A DNA stretch of 37,753 nt from Bacteroidota bacterium (lineage in GTDB: Bacteria; Bacteroidota; Bacteroidia; UKL13-3). Under the pieces are notes generated by a model that worked only from the letters and a program-made list of their open reading frames with translations, searched no databases and had not been told where the DNA came from. Each line of letters opens with the position of its first letter. Within the stretch, counting starts at the first letter, position 1. Made by a program: the position numbers and the translations under genes. The stretch lies in assembly GCA_947459075.1 (NCBI GenBank), contig CANHBJ010000007.1, positions 1 to 37,753 of the forward strand. Direction: 5' to 3'. Of the stretch, positions 17,510 to 27,088 are shown in pieces.

Positions 17510-18118
17510 TTATTTTGAGTATAATTCAACGATTAACTGTTCCTTGATGTTTTCAGGAATTTGATCTCTTTCAGGCAAAGCTAAGAAAGTACCTTTCATT
17601 GCCTTACCATCCCAGTTAACCCAATTAAATTTAGTAGCATTACCATGAGCTAATGAGTCAGCTATTACTTCTAAAGTTTTAGATTTCTCACGAACCTCAA
17701 TTACGTCACCAGGACGAAGTGTGTAAGAAGGAATATTAACTACGTTACCATTTACAGTAATATGGCAATGACTAACTAACTGACGTGCAGCAGAACGAGT
17801 TTTTGCAATACCTAAACGATAAACAGTGTTATCTAAGCGCGCTTCAAGATATTTTAACAAGTTTTCACCTGTAATACCTTTTTTACGAGCTGCAGTTTCA
17901 AATGTTTTATAAAACTGACGTTCTAAAACACCATAAGTGTATTTTGCTTTTTGCTTTTCAAATAACTGAATAGCATACTCAGTTAATTTAGCTCTCTTAC
18001 GAGATTGACCGTGCTGACCCGGAGGAGTCCCTCTTTTTTCGAAATTTTTATCCGGTCCGTAAATTGCCTCTTTAAATCTGCGGGCAATTTTAGTTTTTGG
18101 TCCAATATATCTAGCCAT
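17510..18118 (-). CDS. rpsD: 30S ribosomal protein S4
   Basis: Primary assembly protein of the 30S body that binds the 16S five-way junction. The 202-residue protein starts [15 protein letters not shown] and carries the S4 RNA-binding domain ([30 protein letters not shown]). The N-terminal zinc-binding cysteines found in some bacteria are absent, so this is the zinc-free form. In E. coli S4 also regulates the alpha operon; here it lies between rpsK and rpoA with a 16-nt gap to rpoA. Confidence 0.98.
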   Translation of the reverse strand: MARYIGPKTKIARRFKEAIYGPDKNFEKRGTPPGQHGQSRKRAKLTEYAIQLFEKQKAKYTYGVLERQFYKTFETAARKKGITGENLLKYLEARLDNTVYRLGIAKTRSAARQLVSHCHITVNGNVVNIPSYTLRPGDVIEVREKSKTLEVIADSLAHGNATKFNWVNWDGKAMKGTFLALPERDQIPENIKEQLIVELYSK

Positions 18119-18146
18119 TTTTCTTTTTTCTTAAAAGTAACAATAA

Positions 18147-18539
18147 TTACACTCTTCTCTTTTTAGGAGGGCGGCAGCCGTTGTGAGGCATTGGTGTTAT
18201 ATCACGTATTGATAATACATCTAAGCCAGATGCCTGCAAAGTACGAATAGCAGACTCACGTCCAGATCCTGGTCCTTTAACAAACACTTCAACTTTTTTC
18301 ATACCGGCATCAACAGCAACCTTAGCGCAATCTTGTGCGGCCATCTGCGCTGCATATGGTGTGTTCTTTTTAGAACCACGGAATCCCATCTTACCAGCAG
18401 AAGCCCAAGATACTACCTGACCTGTAGAGTTGGTAATTGAGATAATAATATTGTTAAAGGTAGCTTTTATATGCGCTTGACCATTCGTGTCAATCGCTAC
18501 TACTCTTTTTTTGCTTACTTTTTTATTATTTGTAGCCAT
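18147..18539 (-). CDS. rpsK: 30S ribosomal protein S11
   Basis: S11 forms part of the 30S platform at the mRNA exit. The 130 residues include [34 protein letters not shown] and the conserved end [18 protein letters not shown]. It is 22 nt after rpsM and 28 nt before rpsD. The basic N-terminal tail ([10 protein letters not shown]) is usual for the phylum. Confidence 0.98.
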   Translation of the reverse strand: MATNNKKVSKKRVVAIDTNGQAHIKATFNNIIISITNSTGQVVSWASAGKMGFRGSKKNTPYAAQMAAQDCAKVAVDAGMKKVEVFVKGPGSGRESAIRTLQASGLDVLSIRDITPMPHNGCRPPKKRRV

Positions 18540-18561
18540 TGTTAATGTTATTACTTACCTC

Positions 18562-18939
18562 TTACTTGGTTACTTTTTTCTTACCTGCAACGGTTTTGCG
18601 TTTACCTTTTCTGGTACGAGCATTAGTACGAGTACGTTGACCACGTAAAGGTAAGCCTTTACGATGACGTAAACCACGATAGCAACCAATATCCATCAAA
18701 CGCTTGATGTTCAATTGTTTCTCTGAGCGCAGTTCACCCTCAACAGTTAAACCTTCGGTTATGAATTTACGAATTTTGCTTAACTCATCGTCATTCCATT
18801 CGCTAACCTTTTTACTTAAATCAATTCCGCACTCAGTTAAAATGTGCTGAGCGGTTGATCTTCCGATGCCATAAATGTAGGTAAGTCCAATCTCACCCCT
18901 TTTGTTTTTAGGCAAATCTATACCTGATATACGAGCCAT
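18562..18939 (-). CDS. rpsM: 30S ribosomal protein S13
   Basis: S13 contacts the P-site tRNA and forms inter-subunit bridges in the 30S head. It starts [26 protein letters not shown] and has the C-terminal [25 protein letters not shown], the tRNA-contacting tail, ending in a Lys-rich stretch. Length 125 is standard. It directly follows rpmJ. Confidence 0.98.
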   Translation of the reverse strand: MARISGIDLPKNKRGEIGLTYIYGIGRSTAQHILTECGIDLSKKVSEWNDDELSKIRKFITEGLTVEGELRSEKQLNIKRLMDIGCYRGLRHRKGLPLRGQRTRTNARTRKGKRKTVAGKKKVTK

Positions 18940-18948
18940 AGTTCTTAT

Positions 18949-19065
18949 TTATCCTTGACGTTGTTTAAACTTTGGATTCTTTTTGTTAATCACGTAGATT
19001 CTTCCTTTACGCTTAACTAAAACGCAGTCTTCACTACGTTTTTTAACAGATGTTCTAACTTTCAT
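18949..19065 (-). CDS. rpmJ: 50S ribosomal protein L36, zinc-free type
   Basis: Missed by the ORF track because of its size: 38 residues from the ATG at 19063-19065 to the TAA at 18949-18951, starting [14 protein letters not shown] and ending [11 protein letters not shown]36 packs against 23S rRNA near the GTPase centre. The zinc ligands of C+ homologues (C-x2-C...C...H) are mostly replaced; only one Cys remains, so this is the C- form that does not need zinc. It fills the gap between infA and rpsM. Confidence 0.96.
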   Translation of the reverse strand: MKVRTSVKKRSEDCVLVKRKGRIYVINKKNPKFKQRQG

Positions 19066-19072
19066 CTTTCGT

Positions 19073-19291
19073 TTACTTATATCTGTAAATAATTCTACCT
19101 TTTGATAAATCATACGGTGACATTTCCACCGAAATTTTATCTCCTGGTAATATTTTTATGTAGTGCATCCTCATTTTTCCCGATATGTGGGCAATGATCT
19201 CATGACCATTTTCGAGGCGTACTCTAAACATTGCGTTACTCAATGCTTCTGTTATTACTCCGTCCTGTTTTATCAGTGACTGTTTTGACAT
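19073..19291 (-). CDS. infA: translation initiation factor IF-1
   Basis: Small OB-fold factor that occupies the 30S A site during initiation. It has 72 residues, with [38 protein letters not shown] and the ending [13 protein letters not shown], all diagnostic. The adk and map genes often found between secY and infA are absent. It is 59 nt downstream of secY and 7 nt before rpmJ. Confidence 0.98.
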   Translation of the reverse strand: MSKQSLIKQDGVITEALSNAMFRVRLENGHEIIAHISGKMRMHYIKILPGDKISVEMSPYDLSKGRIIYRYK

Positions 19292-19350
19292 ACTTGCTTT
19301 TATAAGGGCTGCAAAAATAGCAGATTGTTTTTAAATTGCCAATTTTTATT

Positions 19351-20706
19351 TTAAGCCGCACCCACTGCACTACGTCCTTTCATCTTCCCTGACTTCATCA
19401 AACCATCATAATGTCTCATCAATAAATGACTTTCAATTTGTTGTAAAGTGTCTAAAACAACACCTACTAATATCAATAGAGATGTTCCTCCATAAAACTG
19501 TGCAAATTGACTGTTAATATTCAAAACACCTGCTAATGATGGCATTATAGCCACAGCTGCTAAAAATATAGAGCCTGGCAATGTGATACGAGACATGATA
19601 TTATCAATGAAACTAGCAGTAGCTTGACCGGGCTTGACACCAGGAACAAATCCTCCATTACGTTTTAACTCATCAGAAATTTGTGTTGAATTAACTGATA
19701 TTGCTGTGTAAAAATAAGTAAATAAAATTATAAGTACCGCAAAAGTTAAGTTGTAAGCAAATGATGTAGGATCTACTAAGGCCATTATAAATCGCATGCT
19801 TTCGTAGTTAGGAAAAAATTGAGCTACGGTCGAAGGAATAAACATTAAAGCTTGCGCAAAAATAATTGGCATTACACCTGCAGTATTTACCTTTAAGGGG
19901 AGATATTGACGAGCCCCACCAGTTTGTCGGCTACCAACAATACGTTTAGCATATTGAACAGGAATCTTTCGAGTTCCCTGAACTAACATAATAACTCCCA
20001 TGATAATAGCAAACAATGCGGCTAATTCTACCAAAAATATTACTAGCCCACCACCAGATTCTGTGAATTTAAATACAAATTCATCCTTGATTGCAAATGG
20101 CAAACGAGCTATTATTCCAATCATGATTATTAATGATACACCATTACCAATACCTTTATCTGTAATTCTTTCACCTAACCATAGAACAAACATTGTACTA
20201 GCGGTTAAGACTACTACGGAGGTAAGCATAAACATGAAATCAGATACACCACTACCTTCCATGGTTGAGATGATTGCACCTGGGTTTTCAGATTTTAAGT
20301 TTACAAGAAAACCTATTGATTGAACTGCCGTTATAGCTATAGTTAAATAGCGGGTAATTTGGTTGATCTTTCTTCGTCCATCTTCACCTTCTTTTTGCAT
20401 TTTTTGAAAAGTAGGCACAGCCATTGTAAGTAACTGTACTACAATTGATGCAGAAATGTATGGCATAATACCTAGCGCAAAGATTGAACCCCTTGCGAAA
20501 GCACCGCCAGCAAACATATTGATCAAACCAAAAATACCATCTGCGGCTTGGTTTTTCGAGCCTTCTAACATATTAGGATCAACACCAGGTAAGGTTACAT
20601 ATGTACCTACGCGATAAATGACTAACATCCAAAAGGTGAACGCAAGTTTGAAGCGTAAATCTTCAATGCGATAAATATTTTTGATGGTTTCGATCAGTTT
20701 CTTCAT
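19351..20706 (-). CDS. secY: protein translocase channel subunit SecY
   Basis: Ten-helix inner-membrane pore of the Sec machinery. The 451 residues start with a short cytoplasmic helix, then TM1 (~20-38) and the plug region; the cytoplasmic loops carry QKEGEDGRRKINQITRY and the ribosome/SecA-binding FVPGVKPGQAT. The ending (MKSGKMKGRSAVGAA) is basic. Everything with a signal peptide in this window, including the barrel proteins and the S46 peptidase, should pass through it. It starts 3 nt after rplO. Confidence 0.98.
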   Translation of the reverse strand: MKKLIETIKNIYRIEDLRFKLAFTFWMLVIYRVGTYVTLPGVDPNMLEGSKNQAADGIFGLINMFAGGAFARGSIFALGIMPYISASIVVQLLTMAVPTFQKMQKEGEDGRRKINQITRYLTIAITAVQSIGFLVNLKSENPGAIISTMEGSGVSDFMFMLTSVVVLTASTMFVLWLGERITDKGIGNGVSLIIMIGIIARLPFAIKDEFVFKFTESGGGLVIFLVELAALFAIIMGVIMLVQGTRKIPVQYAKRIVGSRQTGGARQYLPLKVNTAGVMPIIFAQALMFIPSTVAQFFPNYESMRFIMALVDPTSFAYNLTFAVLIILFTYFYTAISVNSTQISDELKRNGGFVPGVKPGQATASFIDNIMSRITLPGSIFLAAVAIMPSLAGVLNINSQFAQFYGGTSLLILVGVVLDTLQQIESHLLMRHYDGLMKSGKMKGRSAVGAA

Positions 20707-20709
20707 TGG

Positions 20710-21159
20710 TTAGATTGTTTCTGCTTTACCACCTGCAGCCTCGATAGCTTTAATTGCTGAATCTGAGAATGCATGTGCTTTAACCTGAATAGCTGATGTT
20801 AACTCGCCACGACCCAACACCTTGATAACACCTTTTTTAGAAACAAAACCATTATCTAAAAAAGTTTGGAAATCAATTGTTGTTAGACCTTTTTCTTCTG
20901 CAAGTTTTTGTAAACGATCTAAGTTTACAGGAACAAACTCTGTACGGTTTAAATTTTTAAATCCAAACTTAGGTACACGTCTGTAAAGTGGCATTTGACC
21001 ACCCTCAAAACCGCGTTTGGTAGAAGTACCTGAACGAGATCCAGCACCTTTGTGACCACGTGTAGATGTTCCGCCTTTTCCAGAACCTTCACCGCGACCA
21101 ACGCGTTTTCCTTGTTTATGTGTTGCGCCTTTTGCAGGCCTTAATGTATGTAATTTCAT
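20710..21159 (-). CDS. rplO: 50S ribosomal protein L15
   Basis: L15 is a late-assembling 23S rRNA binder. The 149-residue protein shows the Gly/Arg-rich N-terminal extension (RVGRGEGSGKGGTSTRGHKGAGSRSG), the GFEGGQMPLYRRVPKFGF signature and a compact C-terminal domain. It lies between rpmD and secY. Confidence 0.98.
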   Translation of the reverse strand: MKLHTLRPAKGATHKQGKRVGRGEGSGKGGTSTRGHKGAGSRSGTSTKRGFEGGQMPLYRRVPKFGFKNLNRTEFVPVNLDRLQKLAEEKGLTTIDFQTFLDNGFVSKKGVIKVLGRGELTSAIQVKAHAFSDSAIKAIEAAGGKAETI

Positions 21160-21178
21160 TGTGTTGTAGACTGGCTAA

Positions 21179-21358
21179 TTAAATATTTTCAATTTTAAGC
21201 AAGTGAGCAACTTTTTTAATCATTCCCATGATTTGCGGTGTTGCTTCTTTTTCAACTGTTTGATTTAATTTGGTAATACCCAAAGCCCTAACAGTTCTTT
21301 TTTGCCCCTCAACTCTGTCGATGGTACTTTTTACTAGTGTAACTTTTACTTTAGACAT
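21179..21358 (-). CDS. rpmD: 50S ribosomal protein L30
   Basis: L30 binds 23S rRNA domain II. The ORF track starts at 21370 (MVNTM), which would overlap the end of rpsE by 8 nt; I choose the second ATG at 21358, giving MSKVKVTLVKSTIDR, the family N-terminus, 59 residues and a 4-nt gap to rpsE. The conserved LGITKLNQTVEKEATPQIMGMI segment is present. Confidence 0.95.
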   Translation of the reverse strand: MSKVKVTLVKSTIDRVEGQKRTVRALGITKLNQTVEKEATPQIMGMIKKVAHLLKIENI

Positions 21359-21362
21359 TGTA

Positions 21363-21881
21363 TTAACCATTAAAAACTTTCTTTAAACTAATACCTCTTG
21401 TTTGAGCAATGGTAAATGCATCACGCATTTTAAGTAATGCATCAATAGTTGCTTTTACCACGTTATGTGGATTAGACGAACCCTTTGATTTAGCTAATAC
21501 ATCGGTAATACCAGCACTTTCCAACACAGCACGCATAGCACCACCGGCAATTACACCAGTACCATGTGAAGCAGGTTGTAAATATACTCTTCCACCTCCA
21601 TATTTACCAAGTTGATCATGAGGTACAGTACCTTTTAAAACAGGCACCTTAACCAAATTTTTCTTAGCGTCATCAATACCTTTAGATATAGCATCAGTAA
21701 CCTCGTTAGCTTTACCTAAACCATAACCTACTACACCATTTCCATCGCCCACTACTATAAGGGCTGAAAAGCTAAAAGTACGTCCACCTTTTGTTACTTT
21801 CGCAACACGATTGATAGACACAACCTTTTCTTTTAATTCTATATCACTAGATTTTACTCTTTTTACGTTTGCTGTTGACAT
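21363..21881 (-). CDS. rpsE: 30S ribosomal protein S5
   Basis: S5 lines the mRNA entry channel and affects fidelity. Its 172 residues contain the double-stranded-RNA-binding fold ([33 protein letters not shown]), the [12 protein letters not shown] loop and the C-terminal [15 protein letters not shown]. It lies between rplR and rpmD. Confidence 0.98.
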   Translation of the reverse strand: MSTANVKRVKSSDIELKEKVVSINRVAKVTKGGRTFSFSALIVVGDGNGVVGYGLGKANEVTDAISKGIDDAKKNLVKVPVLKGTVPHDQLGKYGGGRVYLQPASHGTGVIAGGAMRAVLESAGITDVLAKSKGSSNPHNVVKATIDALLKMRDAFTIAQTRGISLKKVFNG

Positions 21882-21900
21882 AACTTTTGATAGGTTATAA

Positions 21901-22254
21901 TTAGAATTTTATACCACCTTCTCTTGCACTTTCGGCTAAACTTTTTACTCTGCCGTGGTACAAGTAACCATTACGATCAAAAACCACAGTTGTAACTCCA
22001 GCTGTAGCAGCTTTTTCTGCTATAGCTTTCCCAACAAGTGCCGATTTCTCAATATTGGTCATTTTGTCTTTAACTGATTTTGATGAAGCTGAAGCTAAAG
22101 TTTTACCATGCACATCATCGATAATTTGCACGTAAATATCTTTATTACTTCTAAATACCGATAAGCGTGGCTTTTCAGGAGTACCAAAAACACGGCTGCG
22201 TATTCCTTTTTTAATTTTAAGTCTTCTTTCAACTTTTTTTCTAAGTACTGACAT
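21901..22254 (-). CDS. rplR: 50S ribosomal protein L18
   Basis: L18 carries 5S rRNA into the large subunit with L5. The 117 residues include a basic N-terminus ([38 protein letters not shown]) and the closing [26 protein letters not shown]. It starts 12 nt after rplF. An overlapping frame (22095-22409) is only a shadow. Confidence 0.98.
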   Translation of the reverse strand: MSVLRKKVERRLKIKKGIRSRVFGTPEKPRLSVFRSNKDIYVQIIDDVHGKTLASASSKSVKDKMTNIEKSALVGKAIAEKAATAGVTTVVFDRNGYLYHGRVKSLAESAREGGIKF

Positions 22255-22266
22255 AGCTTTATCTTA

Positions 22267-22821
22267 TTATTTAGATGCCGTTTTACCAGCTTTTCTTCTA
22301 AGTTGTTCACCAACAAATTTAATACCTTTACCTTTGTATGGCTCAGGTTTGCGTAGGCTGCGTAATTTAGCAGCAACCTGTCCGATAAGTTGTTTATCAG
22401 AACCTTCAAGGGTAATAATCGGGTTTTTACCTTTCTCTGTTTCGGTCTTAACTTTTAATTCCATAGGAACTTGGAAGTAAATATGATGAGAGAAACCTAA
22501 GGTAAGATCGAGAATATTTCCATCATTAGTAGCTTTGTAACCTACACCTACTAATTCTTGTTTAACAGTATAGCCTTCTGTAACACCAAAAACCATGTTA
22601 TTAATTAATGCGCGGTATAAACCATGCATTGCACGATGTCTTTTTTGTTCAGTAGGACGTGTAACTACTAATACGCCATTTTCAATTGTTATACTCAACT
22701 CGGGATCTACTTGTTGAGTTAATGTTCCTTTAGGACCTTTAACAGTAACTAAGTTACCGTTTGATATGTTAATATCAACTCCTTTAGGTAATGTAATCGG
22801 TGCTTTTCCAATACGTGACAT
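22267..22821 (-). CDS. rplF: 50S ribosomal protein L6
   Basis: L6 lies at the base of the L7/L12 stalk near the factor-binding site. Its 184 residues form two related domains; visible are MSRIGKAPITLPKGV at the start and the C-terminal PEPYKGKGIKFVGEQLRRKAGKTASK. A C-rich stretch just upstream resembles a purine-rich ribosome site on the mRNA (AGGAGGT before its ATG), unusual in this window, where such sites are generally lacking. Confidence 0.97.
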   Translation of the reverse strand: MSRIGKAPITLPKGVDINISNGNLVTVKGPKGTLTQQVDPELSITIENGVLVVTRPTEQKRHRAMHGLYRALINNMVFGVTEGYTVKQELVGVGYKATNDGNILDLTLGFSHHIYFQVPMELKVKTETEKGKNPIITLEGSDKQLIGQVAAKLRSLRKPEPYKGKGIKFVGEQLRRKAGKTASK

Positions 22822-22839
22822 TTTACTACCTCCTTGTGA

Positions 22840-23238
22840 TTAATAAACGTAACATAATACCTCACCACCAACATTGTTAGCACGAGCCTCTTTATCGGTC
22901 ATTACACCTTTAGAGGTAGTTAAAATTGCTATACCTAATCCGTTAATTACACGGGGTATATTTGTTGTACCAGCATATTGACGTAAACCTGGAGTACTTA
23001 TACGCTCAAGTTTTCTGATAGCTGGGGATTTGGTAACCGGATGATACTTCAAAGCAATTTTGATTGTACCTTGGTGAGTAGTTGAATCTTCGAATTTGTA
23101 ATTAAGGATGTAACCTTTGTCGAAGAGTACTTTAGTCATTTCTTTCTTCAAACGTGAAGAAGGAATCTCAACAATGCGATGGTTTGCCTTGATCGCATTG
23201 CGTAACCTAGTCAAGTAATCTGCAATTGGATCTGTCAT
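22840..23238 (-). CDS. rpsH: 30S ribosomal protein S8
   Basis: S8 binds helix 21 of 16S rRNA and is the translational repressor of the spc operon in E. coli. The 132 residues contain PIADYLTRLRNAIKANH, the central strand region and RVINGLGIAILTTSKGVMTDKEARANNVGGEVLCYVY. It is the only gene of the superoperon preceded by a long gap: 149 nt with two inverted repeats, which makes the S8 start a natural candidate for feedback control. Confidence 0.98.
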   Translation of the reverse strand: MTDPIADYLTRLRNAIKANHRIVEIPSSRLKKEMTKVLFDKGYILNYKFEDSTTHQGTIKIALKYHPVTKSPAIRKLERISTPGLRQYAGTTNIPRVINGLGIAILTTSKGVMTDKEARANNVGGEVLCYVY

Positions 23239-23387
23239 AATTTTTGTTTTTCTAGCCGATAGTTAGCCAAGGCTTTTACTCTTATCGGCTTAGTTTATAT
23301 TATTTTATAGTTAAATGAGGCGCGAAAATAAAGGAATAATTTAAAACTCCTAAACTTTAGCGCCTTAATTTTTAAAATCTCACGAAA
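23239..23387 (-). promoter_or_regulatory. structured 149-nt spacer between rpsN and rpsH
   Basis: The longest gap inside the superoperon. On the mRNA strand it contains no ATG and no TAnnTTTG box. Two inverted repeats are clear: AGGCGC/GCGCCT (23318-23323 with 23360-23365) and AGCCGATA/TATCGGCT (23254-23261 with 23283-23290), the second ending about 15 nt before the rpsH ATG and enclosing a small AGCC-TT-GGCT repeat. Neither is followed by a U-run strong enough to call a terminator. A cis-acting RNA element is my inference. Confidence 0.5.
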
Positions 23388-23657
23388 TTACCAACTGGCT
23401 TTCGTTACTCCTGGGATTTTCCCCATCAATGCCATTTCACGGAATTGATTACGGCAAATACCGAAATCACGCATGTAACCTTTAGGGCGACCTGTTAATT
23501 TACAACGATTCTTTAAACGAACAGGAGAAGAATTACGTGGCAATTTTTGTATTGCATCGAAATCACCTGCAGCTTTTAATGCCGCTCTTTTTACTGCGTA
23601 ACGAGCTACTAATTTCTCGCGTTTAACCTGACGAGCTTTTATTGATTCTTTAGCCAT
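23388..23657 (-). CDS. rpsN: 30S ribosomal protein S14, zinc-free type
   Basis: S14 belongs to the 30S head. The 89-residue length and [43 protein letters not shown] mark the long C- form, which lacks the CxxC zinc pair of the short form. It follows rplE by 5 nt and is separated from rpsH by the structured spacer. Confidence 0.97.
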   Translation of the reverse strand: MAKESIKARQVKREKLVARYAVKRAALKAAGDFDAIQKLPRNSSPVRLKNRCKLTGRPKGYMRDFGICRNQFREMALMGKIPGVTKASW

Positions 23658-23662
23658 TGTTA

Positions 23663-24208
23663 TTATTTTTTAAATGGTAAGCCAAATTCTTTTAACAAAG
23701 CGTGGCACTCTTCATCAGTGGCAGCGGTAGTAACAAAAGTTATGTCCATACCATTAATTCTGCTTACTTTGTCTATTACAATCTCAGGAAAAATTATTTG
23801 CTCGGTAACACCCATTGTGTAATTACCACGGCCATCAAAACCTTTTACATTTAAACCTGCGAAATCACGAACACGTGGTAACGATACAGAAATTAAACGG
23901 TCTAAAAACTCATACATTTTTACTCCACGTAAAGTTACGCGAGCTCCAATTGGCATGTTCTCTCTTAATTTGAAATTAGAGATAGCTTTCTTCGATTTAG
24001 TTGGCACAGCTTTTTGACCCGCAATGATAGACATTTCTTCCACTGCTTGATCTACTATCTTTTTATCAGCTACAGCTGCTCCCAAACCCTGATTTAAACA
24101 GATTTTGGTTAATCGAGGCACTTGCATTGCATTTTTGTAAGCAAACTTTTCTTGTAGAACAGGTGCTACTGTTTTGCTGTATGTTTCTTTTAATCTTGGA
24201 GTATACAT
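23663..24208 (-). CDS. rplE: 50S ribosomal protein L5
   Basis: L5 binds 5S rRNA and touches the P-site tRNA. The 181 residues contain [36 protein letters not shown] and the C-terminal [16 protein letters not shown], all typical. It lies 7 nt after rplX. Confidence 0.98.
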   Translation of the reverse strand: MYTPRLKETYSKTVAPVLQEKFAYKNAMQVPRLTKICLNQGLGAAVADKKIVDQAVEEMSIIAGQKAVPTKSKKAISNFKLRENMPIGARVTLRGVKMYEFLDRLISVSLPRVRDFAGLNVKGFDGRGNYTMGVTEQIIFPEIVIDKVSRINGMDITFVTTAATDEECHALLKEFGLPFKK

Positions 24209-24215
24209 ATCTAAT

Positions 24216-24554
24216 TTATTCTATTACCTCACCTGATTTTTTTGATACGCGAACAATTTTACCTTCTGGGGTAACCTTGCGGCCTATACGGGTAGCATTA
24301 CCCGATTTATCAACAACTTTTAAGTTTGAAATATTAATACGTGCTTCTTTCTTAATAATTCCACCTTGTTGATTTTGTGCGTTTGGTTTTGTATGACGGC
24401 TGACAATATTAATGCCCTCAACTAAAGCGCGTTTTTCAGTATTAAAAACTTCAATAACGCGACCTTTTTTACCTTTATCATCACCGGTAATAACCAATAC
24501 CATATCTCCTTTTTTAATGTGGAGTTTAGTTTGTTTGTTGTATTTTCTTTGCAT
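24216..24554 (-). CDS. rplX: 50S ribosomal protein L24
   Basis: L24 initiates 50S assembly by binding the 5' domain of 23S rRNA. Its 112 residues carry the KOW motif ([23 protein letters not shown]) and the conserved [21 protein letters not shown] stretch. It lies 2 nt after rplN. Confidence 0.98.
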   Translation of the reverse strand: MQRKYNKQTKLHIKKGDMVLVITGDDKGKKGRVIEVFNTEKRALVEGINIVSRHTKPNAQNQQGGIIKKEARINISNLKVVDKSGNATRIGRKVTPEGKIVRVSKKSGEVIE

Positions 24555-24556
24555 AA

Positions 24557-24925
24557 TTACAATACCTCCGGTGCTAATGAAACGATTTTCATAAATTGTT
24601 TTTCACGTAGTTCACGAGCTACAGGGCCGAAAATACGCGTAGCTCTTGGTTCATCTTGTGCGTTTAATAACACACACGAGTTATCATCAAATCTGATATA
24701 TGAACCGTCTGCTCTTCTTACTTCTTTTTTAGTGCGAACGACAACCGCTTTTGAAACGGAACCCTTTTTTACAGTACCAGAAGGTATTGCACTTTTTACC
24801 GACACTACGATTTTATCGCCTACAGATGCATAACGTCTAGCTGTACCGCCTAATACTCTTATGCAAAGTACTTCTTTGGCACCACTATTGTCAGCAACTT
24901 TAAGTCTTGATTCTTGTTGTATCAT
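24557..24925 (-). CDS. rplN: 50S ribosomal protein L14
   Basis: L14 forms an inter-subunit bridge beside L19. The 122-residue sequence begins [27 protein letters not shown] and contains [28 protein letters not shown], both highly conserved. It sits 2 nt after rpsQ. Confidence 0.98.
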   Translation of the reverse strand: MIQQESRLKVADNSGAKEVLCIRVLGGTARRYASVGDKIVVSVKSAIPSGTVKKGSVSKAVVVRTKKEVRRADGSYIRFDDNSCVLLNAQDEPRATRIFGPVARELREKQFMKIVSLAPEVL

Positions 24926-24927
24926 GA

Positions 24928-25200
24928 TTACTTAGCTTTTTCGATAATTTCTACTAATCTCCAACGTTTATCTTTGCTCAGCGGACGAGTCTCCATTAGC
25001 TTAACGATATCGTTAATACCACATTCGTTTTTCTCGTCATGGGCTTTAAATGTTGAGGTCATTTTGATGAACTTCCCGTACTTTGGGTGCATCACTTTAC
25101 GCTCAACGGCTACAACTATGGTTTTTTGCATTTTATTGCTTACCACTTTACCGATGATAACCTTGCGTGAATTTCTTACTTCTGGTGCTGTTGTTTCCAT
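24928..25200 (-). CDS. rpsQ: 30S ribosomal protein S17
   Basis: OB-fold protein that binds the 5' domain of 16S rRNA. It has 90 residues, with [39 protein letters not shown] and the [16 protein letters not shown] ending. It lies 8 nt after rpmC. Confidence 0.97.
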   Translation of the reverse strand: METTAPEVRNSRKVIIGKVVSNKMQKTIVVAVERKVMHPKYGKFIKMTSTFKAHDEKNECGINDIVKLMETRPLSKDKRWRLVEIIEKAK

Positions 25201-25208
25201 CTTAATTA

Positions 25209-25415
25209 TTATTGAGCATTTTGGCCTGCTAGTTGCCTGCTTTTTTGCTCTGTTAACAAACGAGCAATTAATTTTTTGCTGTCCTTTATGGCATTAGTAT
25301 TCTCTAAAGGAGTAACTGCATGATTAAACATCGTTTTGGTCATTTGCAATTTTTCTGCTTTAATACGAGCTCCCAATTCCTTGTTGGATAATTCTCTGAT
25401 CTCTGTATTTTTCAT
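25209..25415 (-). CDS. rpmC: 50S ribosomal protein L29
   Basis: L29 sits at the tunnel exit next to L23, close to where trigger factor docks. It is a 68-residue two-helix protein starting [34 protein letters not shown]. The gap to rplP is a single base. Confidence 0.96.
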   Translation of the reverse strand: MKNTEIRELSNKELGARIKAEKLQMTKTMFNHAVTPLENTNAIKDSKKLIARLLTEQKSRQLAGQNAQ

Positions 25416-25416
25416 C

Positions 25417-25836
25417 TTATGCTACGTAATCAGGTTTAACAATAAATTTGGTTGTTACAGGAAGTTTTTGAGCTGCTAAACGCATTGCTTCTTTTGCAAC
25501 ATCCATTGGCACGCCATCAATTTCAAACATGATAACACCTGGTTTTATTGGTGCAACCCAATACTCAGGAGCACCCTTACCTTTACCCATACGAACCTCA
25601 GCAGGTTTTTTGGTAATTGGTTTATCTGGAAAAATACGAATCCACACCTGACCTTCACGTTTCATGTGACGCGTTAGTGCAATACGAGCTGCTTCAAGTT
25701 GCTTTGCTGTAATATACTTTGTTTCAATCGATTTTAAACCGAATGATCCGAAAGCTAAAACTGCTCCACGAGTAGCATTACCTCTTACACGGCCTTTTTG
25801 TTGCTTTCTATACTTTGTTCTTTTAGGTTGTAACAT
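25417..25836 (-). CDS. rplP: 50S ribosomal protein L16
   Basis: L16 helps position tRNA in the A site. Its 139 residues start [24 protein letters not shown] and contain the signatures [33 protein letters not shown] (here RHMKREG) and [16 protein letters not shown]. It lies between rpsC and rpmC. Confidence 0.98.
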   Translation of the reverse strand: MLQPKRTKYRKQQKGRVRGNATRGAVLAFGSFGLKSIETKYITAKQLEAARIALTRHMKREGQVWIRIFPDKPITKKPAEVRMGKGKGAPEYWVAPIKPGVIMFEIDGVPMDVAKEAMRLAAQKLPVTTKFIVKPDYVA

Positions 25837-25867
25837 TTCGATACTTATTTATTCGTACTACCCTTAA

Positions 25868-26686
25868 TTAATTCTTTGGTTTTCTATCTCCGGTACCTCT
25901 TCTATCACCAGCAGGTTTTCTATCACCACGTGGTCTGTCGCCTCCACTCCTTCTATCACCTCTTGGTCTATCGCCTGCACTCCTTCTTTCATTTCCGCCA
26001 CGGTTACCACCACGTGAACCTTCGGTACTGGCAACACCTGCATTTGGAGATAAATCACGTTTACCGTAAATTTCACCCTTACAGATCCATACCTTAATAC
26101 CTATTTTACCGTAAACGGTAGAAGCTTCAACGATTGCATAATCAATATCAGCGCGTAAGGTATGCAAAGGTGTTCTTCCCTCTTTGTAAGATTCAGAACG
26201 TGCCATTTCAGCACCACCTAAACGACCAGATACCATTATTTTTATACCCTCTGCACCCATTCTCATAGTGGAAGCAATTGAAGTTTTAAGAGCACGCTTG
26301 TATGAAACACGTGCTTCTAATTGACTAGCTATGGTCTCACCAACTAAGGTAGCATCAAGTTCTGGACGTTTAATCTCAAAAATATTGATTTGAACATCTT
26401 TTTTTGTGAGCTTTTTGATCTCTTCCTTAATCTTATCTACTTCAGATCCTGCTTTACCAATTACGATACCAGGACGAGATGTATGAATAGTAATAATGAT
26501 GCGCTTAATTGTTCTTTCAATTACAATACGAGCAATACCACCTTTTGCGATACGAGCTTTTAGGTATTTTCTGATTTTCTCATCTTCAATAAGTTTATCA
26601 GCAAAATTATTGCCACCGTACCAGTTAGATTCCCAACCTCTGATGATACCTAATCTTAAACCTATCGGGTTAACTTTTTGTCCCAT
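25868..26686 (-). CDS. rpsC: 30S ribosomal protein S3 with repetitive basic C-terminal tail
   Basis: S3 lines the mRNA entry tunnel with S4 and S5. The core (1-222) has [23 protein letters not shown], the KH RNA-binding loop [11 protein letters not shown] and the C-terminal domain ending [20 protein letters not shown]. At 272 residues it is longer than the ~233 of E. coli: the last ~50 residues are a low-complexity Gly/Asp/Arg tail with repeated GDRPRGDR units. The tail is probably disordered and solvent-exposed. It lies 12 nt after rplV. Confidence 0.97.
   Translation of the reverse strand: MGQKVNPIGLRLGIIRGWESNWYGGNNFADKLIEDEKIRKYLKARIAKGGIARIVIERTIKRIIITIHTSRPGIVIGKAGSEVDKIKEEIKKLTKKDVQINIFEIKRPELDATLVGETIASQLEARVSYKRALKTSIASTMRMGAEGIKIMVSGRLGGAEMARSESYKEGRTPLHTLRADIDYAIVEASTVYGKIGIKVWICKGEIYGKRDLSPNAGVASTEGSRGGNRGGNERRSAGDRPRGDRRSGGDRPRGDRKPAGDRRGTGDRKPKN
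25871..26020 (-). repeat. GDR(P/R)-coding repeat in the rpsC 3' end
   Basis: About 150 nt encoding degenerate repeats of GDRPRGDRR / [10 protein letters not shown] / [11 protein letters not shown]. On the plus strand TCTATCACC recurs several times, which also makes spurious antisense ORFs. Confidence 0.75.
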
Positions 26687-26698
26687 TCTGATTTAAAT

Positions 26699-27082
26699 TT
26701 ATGCGTTATTATTATTTACTGTTTCAACAGTTGCAGCAATTTTGCTATCAACTACAAGCGTAACGTGATTAGAACGTTTTCTAACACGATATGCTCTACC
26801 TTGTGGAGCGGGTCTAACACGCTTCATCATTGCACCACCGTCTACAAAAATCGTTTTCACGTATAACTGTGCGCTTTCAACATCAGCGCCTTCGTTTTTT
26901 TGTTCCCAGTTGGCTATTGCCGAACGTAACAATTTGTCTAAACGATGTGAGCTTTCTTTTTTGTTATTGAAACGAAGGATATTCATCGCTTCACCTACAC
27001 GCTTACCACGAACTAAGTCGGCAAGTAGCCTCATCTTACGAGGCGAAGTAGGACAGTTATTTAATTTCGCTATTGCTTCCAT
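26699..27082 (-). CDS. rplV: 50S ribosomal protein L22
   Basis: L22 extends a beta-hairpin into the exit tunnel where macrolides bind. The 127 residues include [24 protein letters not shown] and the tunnel hairpin region [32 protein letters not shown] without obvious deletion. It lies 6 nt after rpsS. Confidence 0.98.
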   Translation of the reverse strand: MEAIAKLNNCPTSPRKMRLLADLVRGKRVGEAMNILRFNNKKESSHRLDKLLRSAIANWEQKNEGADVESAQLYVKTIFVDGGAMMKRVRPAPQGRAYRVRKRSNHVTLVVDSKIAATVETVNNNNA

Positions 27083-27088
27083 TATTCC

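Noticed and set aside
22095-22409. 104-residue Lys/Leu-rich ORF spanning the rplF-rplR junction
   Set aside because: Same-strand shifted frame of two well-supported ribosomal genes; a shadow.
25876-26097. 73-residue plus-strand ORF rich in His/Tyr/Phe
   Set aside because: Antisense translation of the S3 tail repeats; composition is explained by the repeat.
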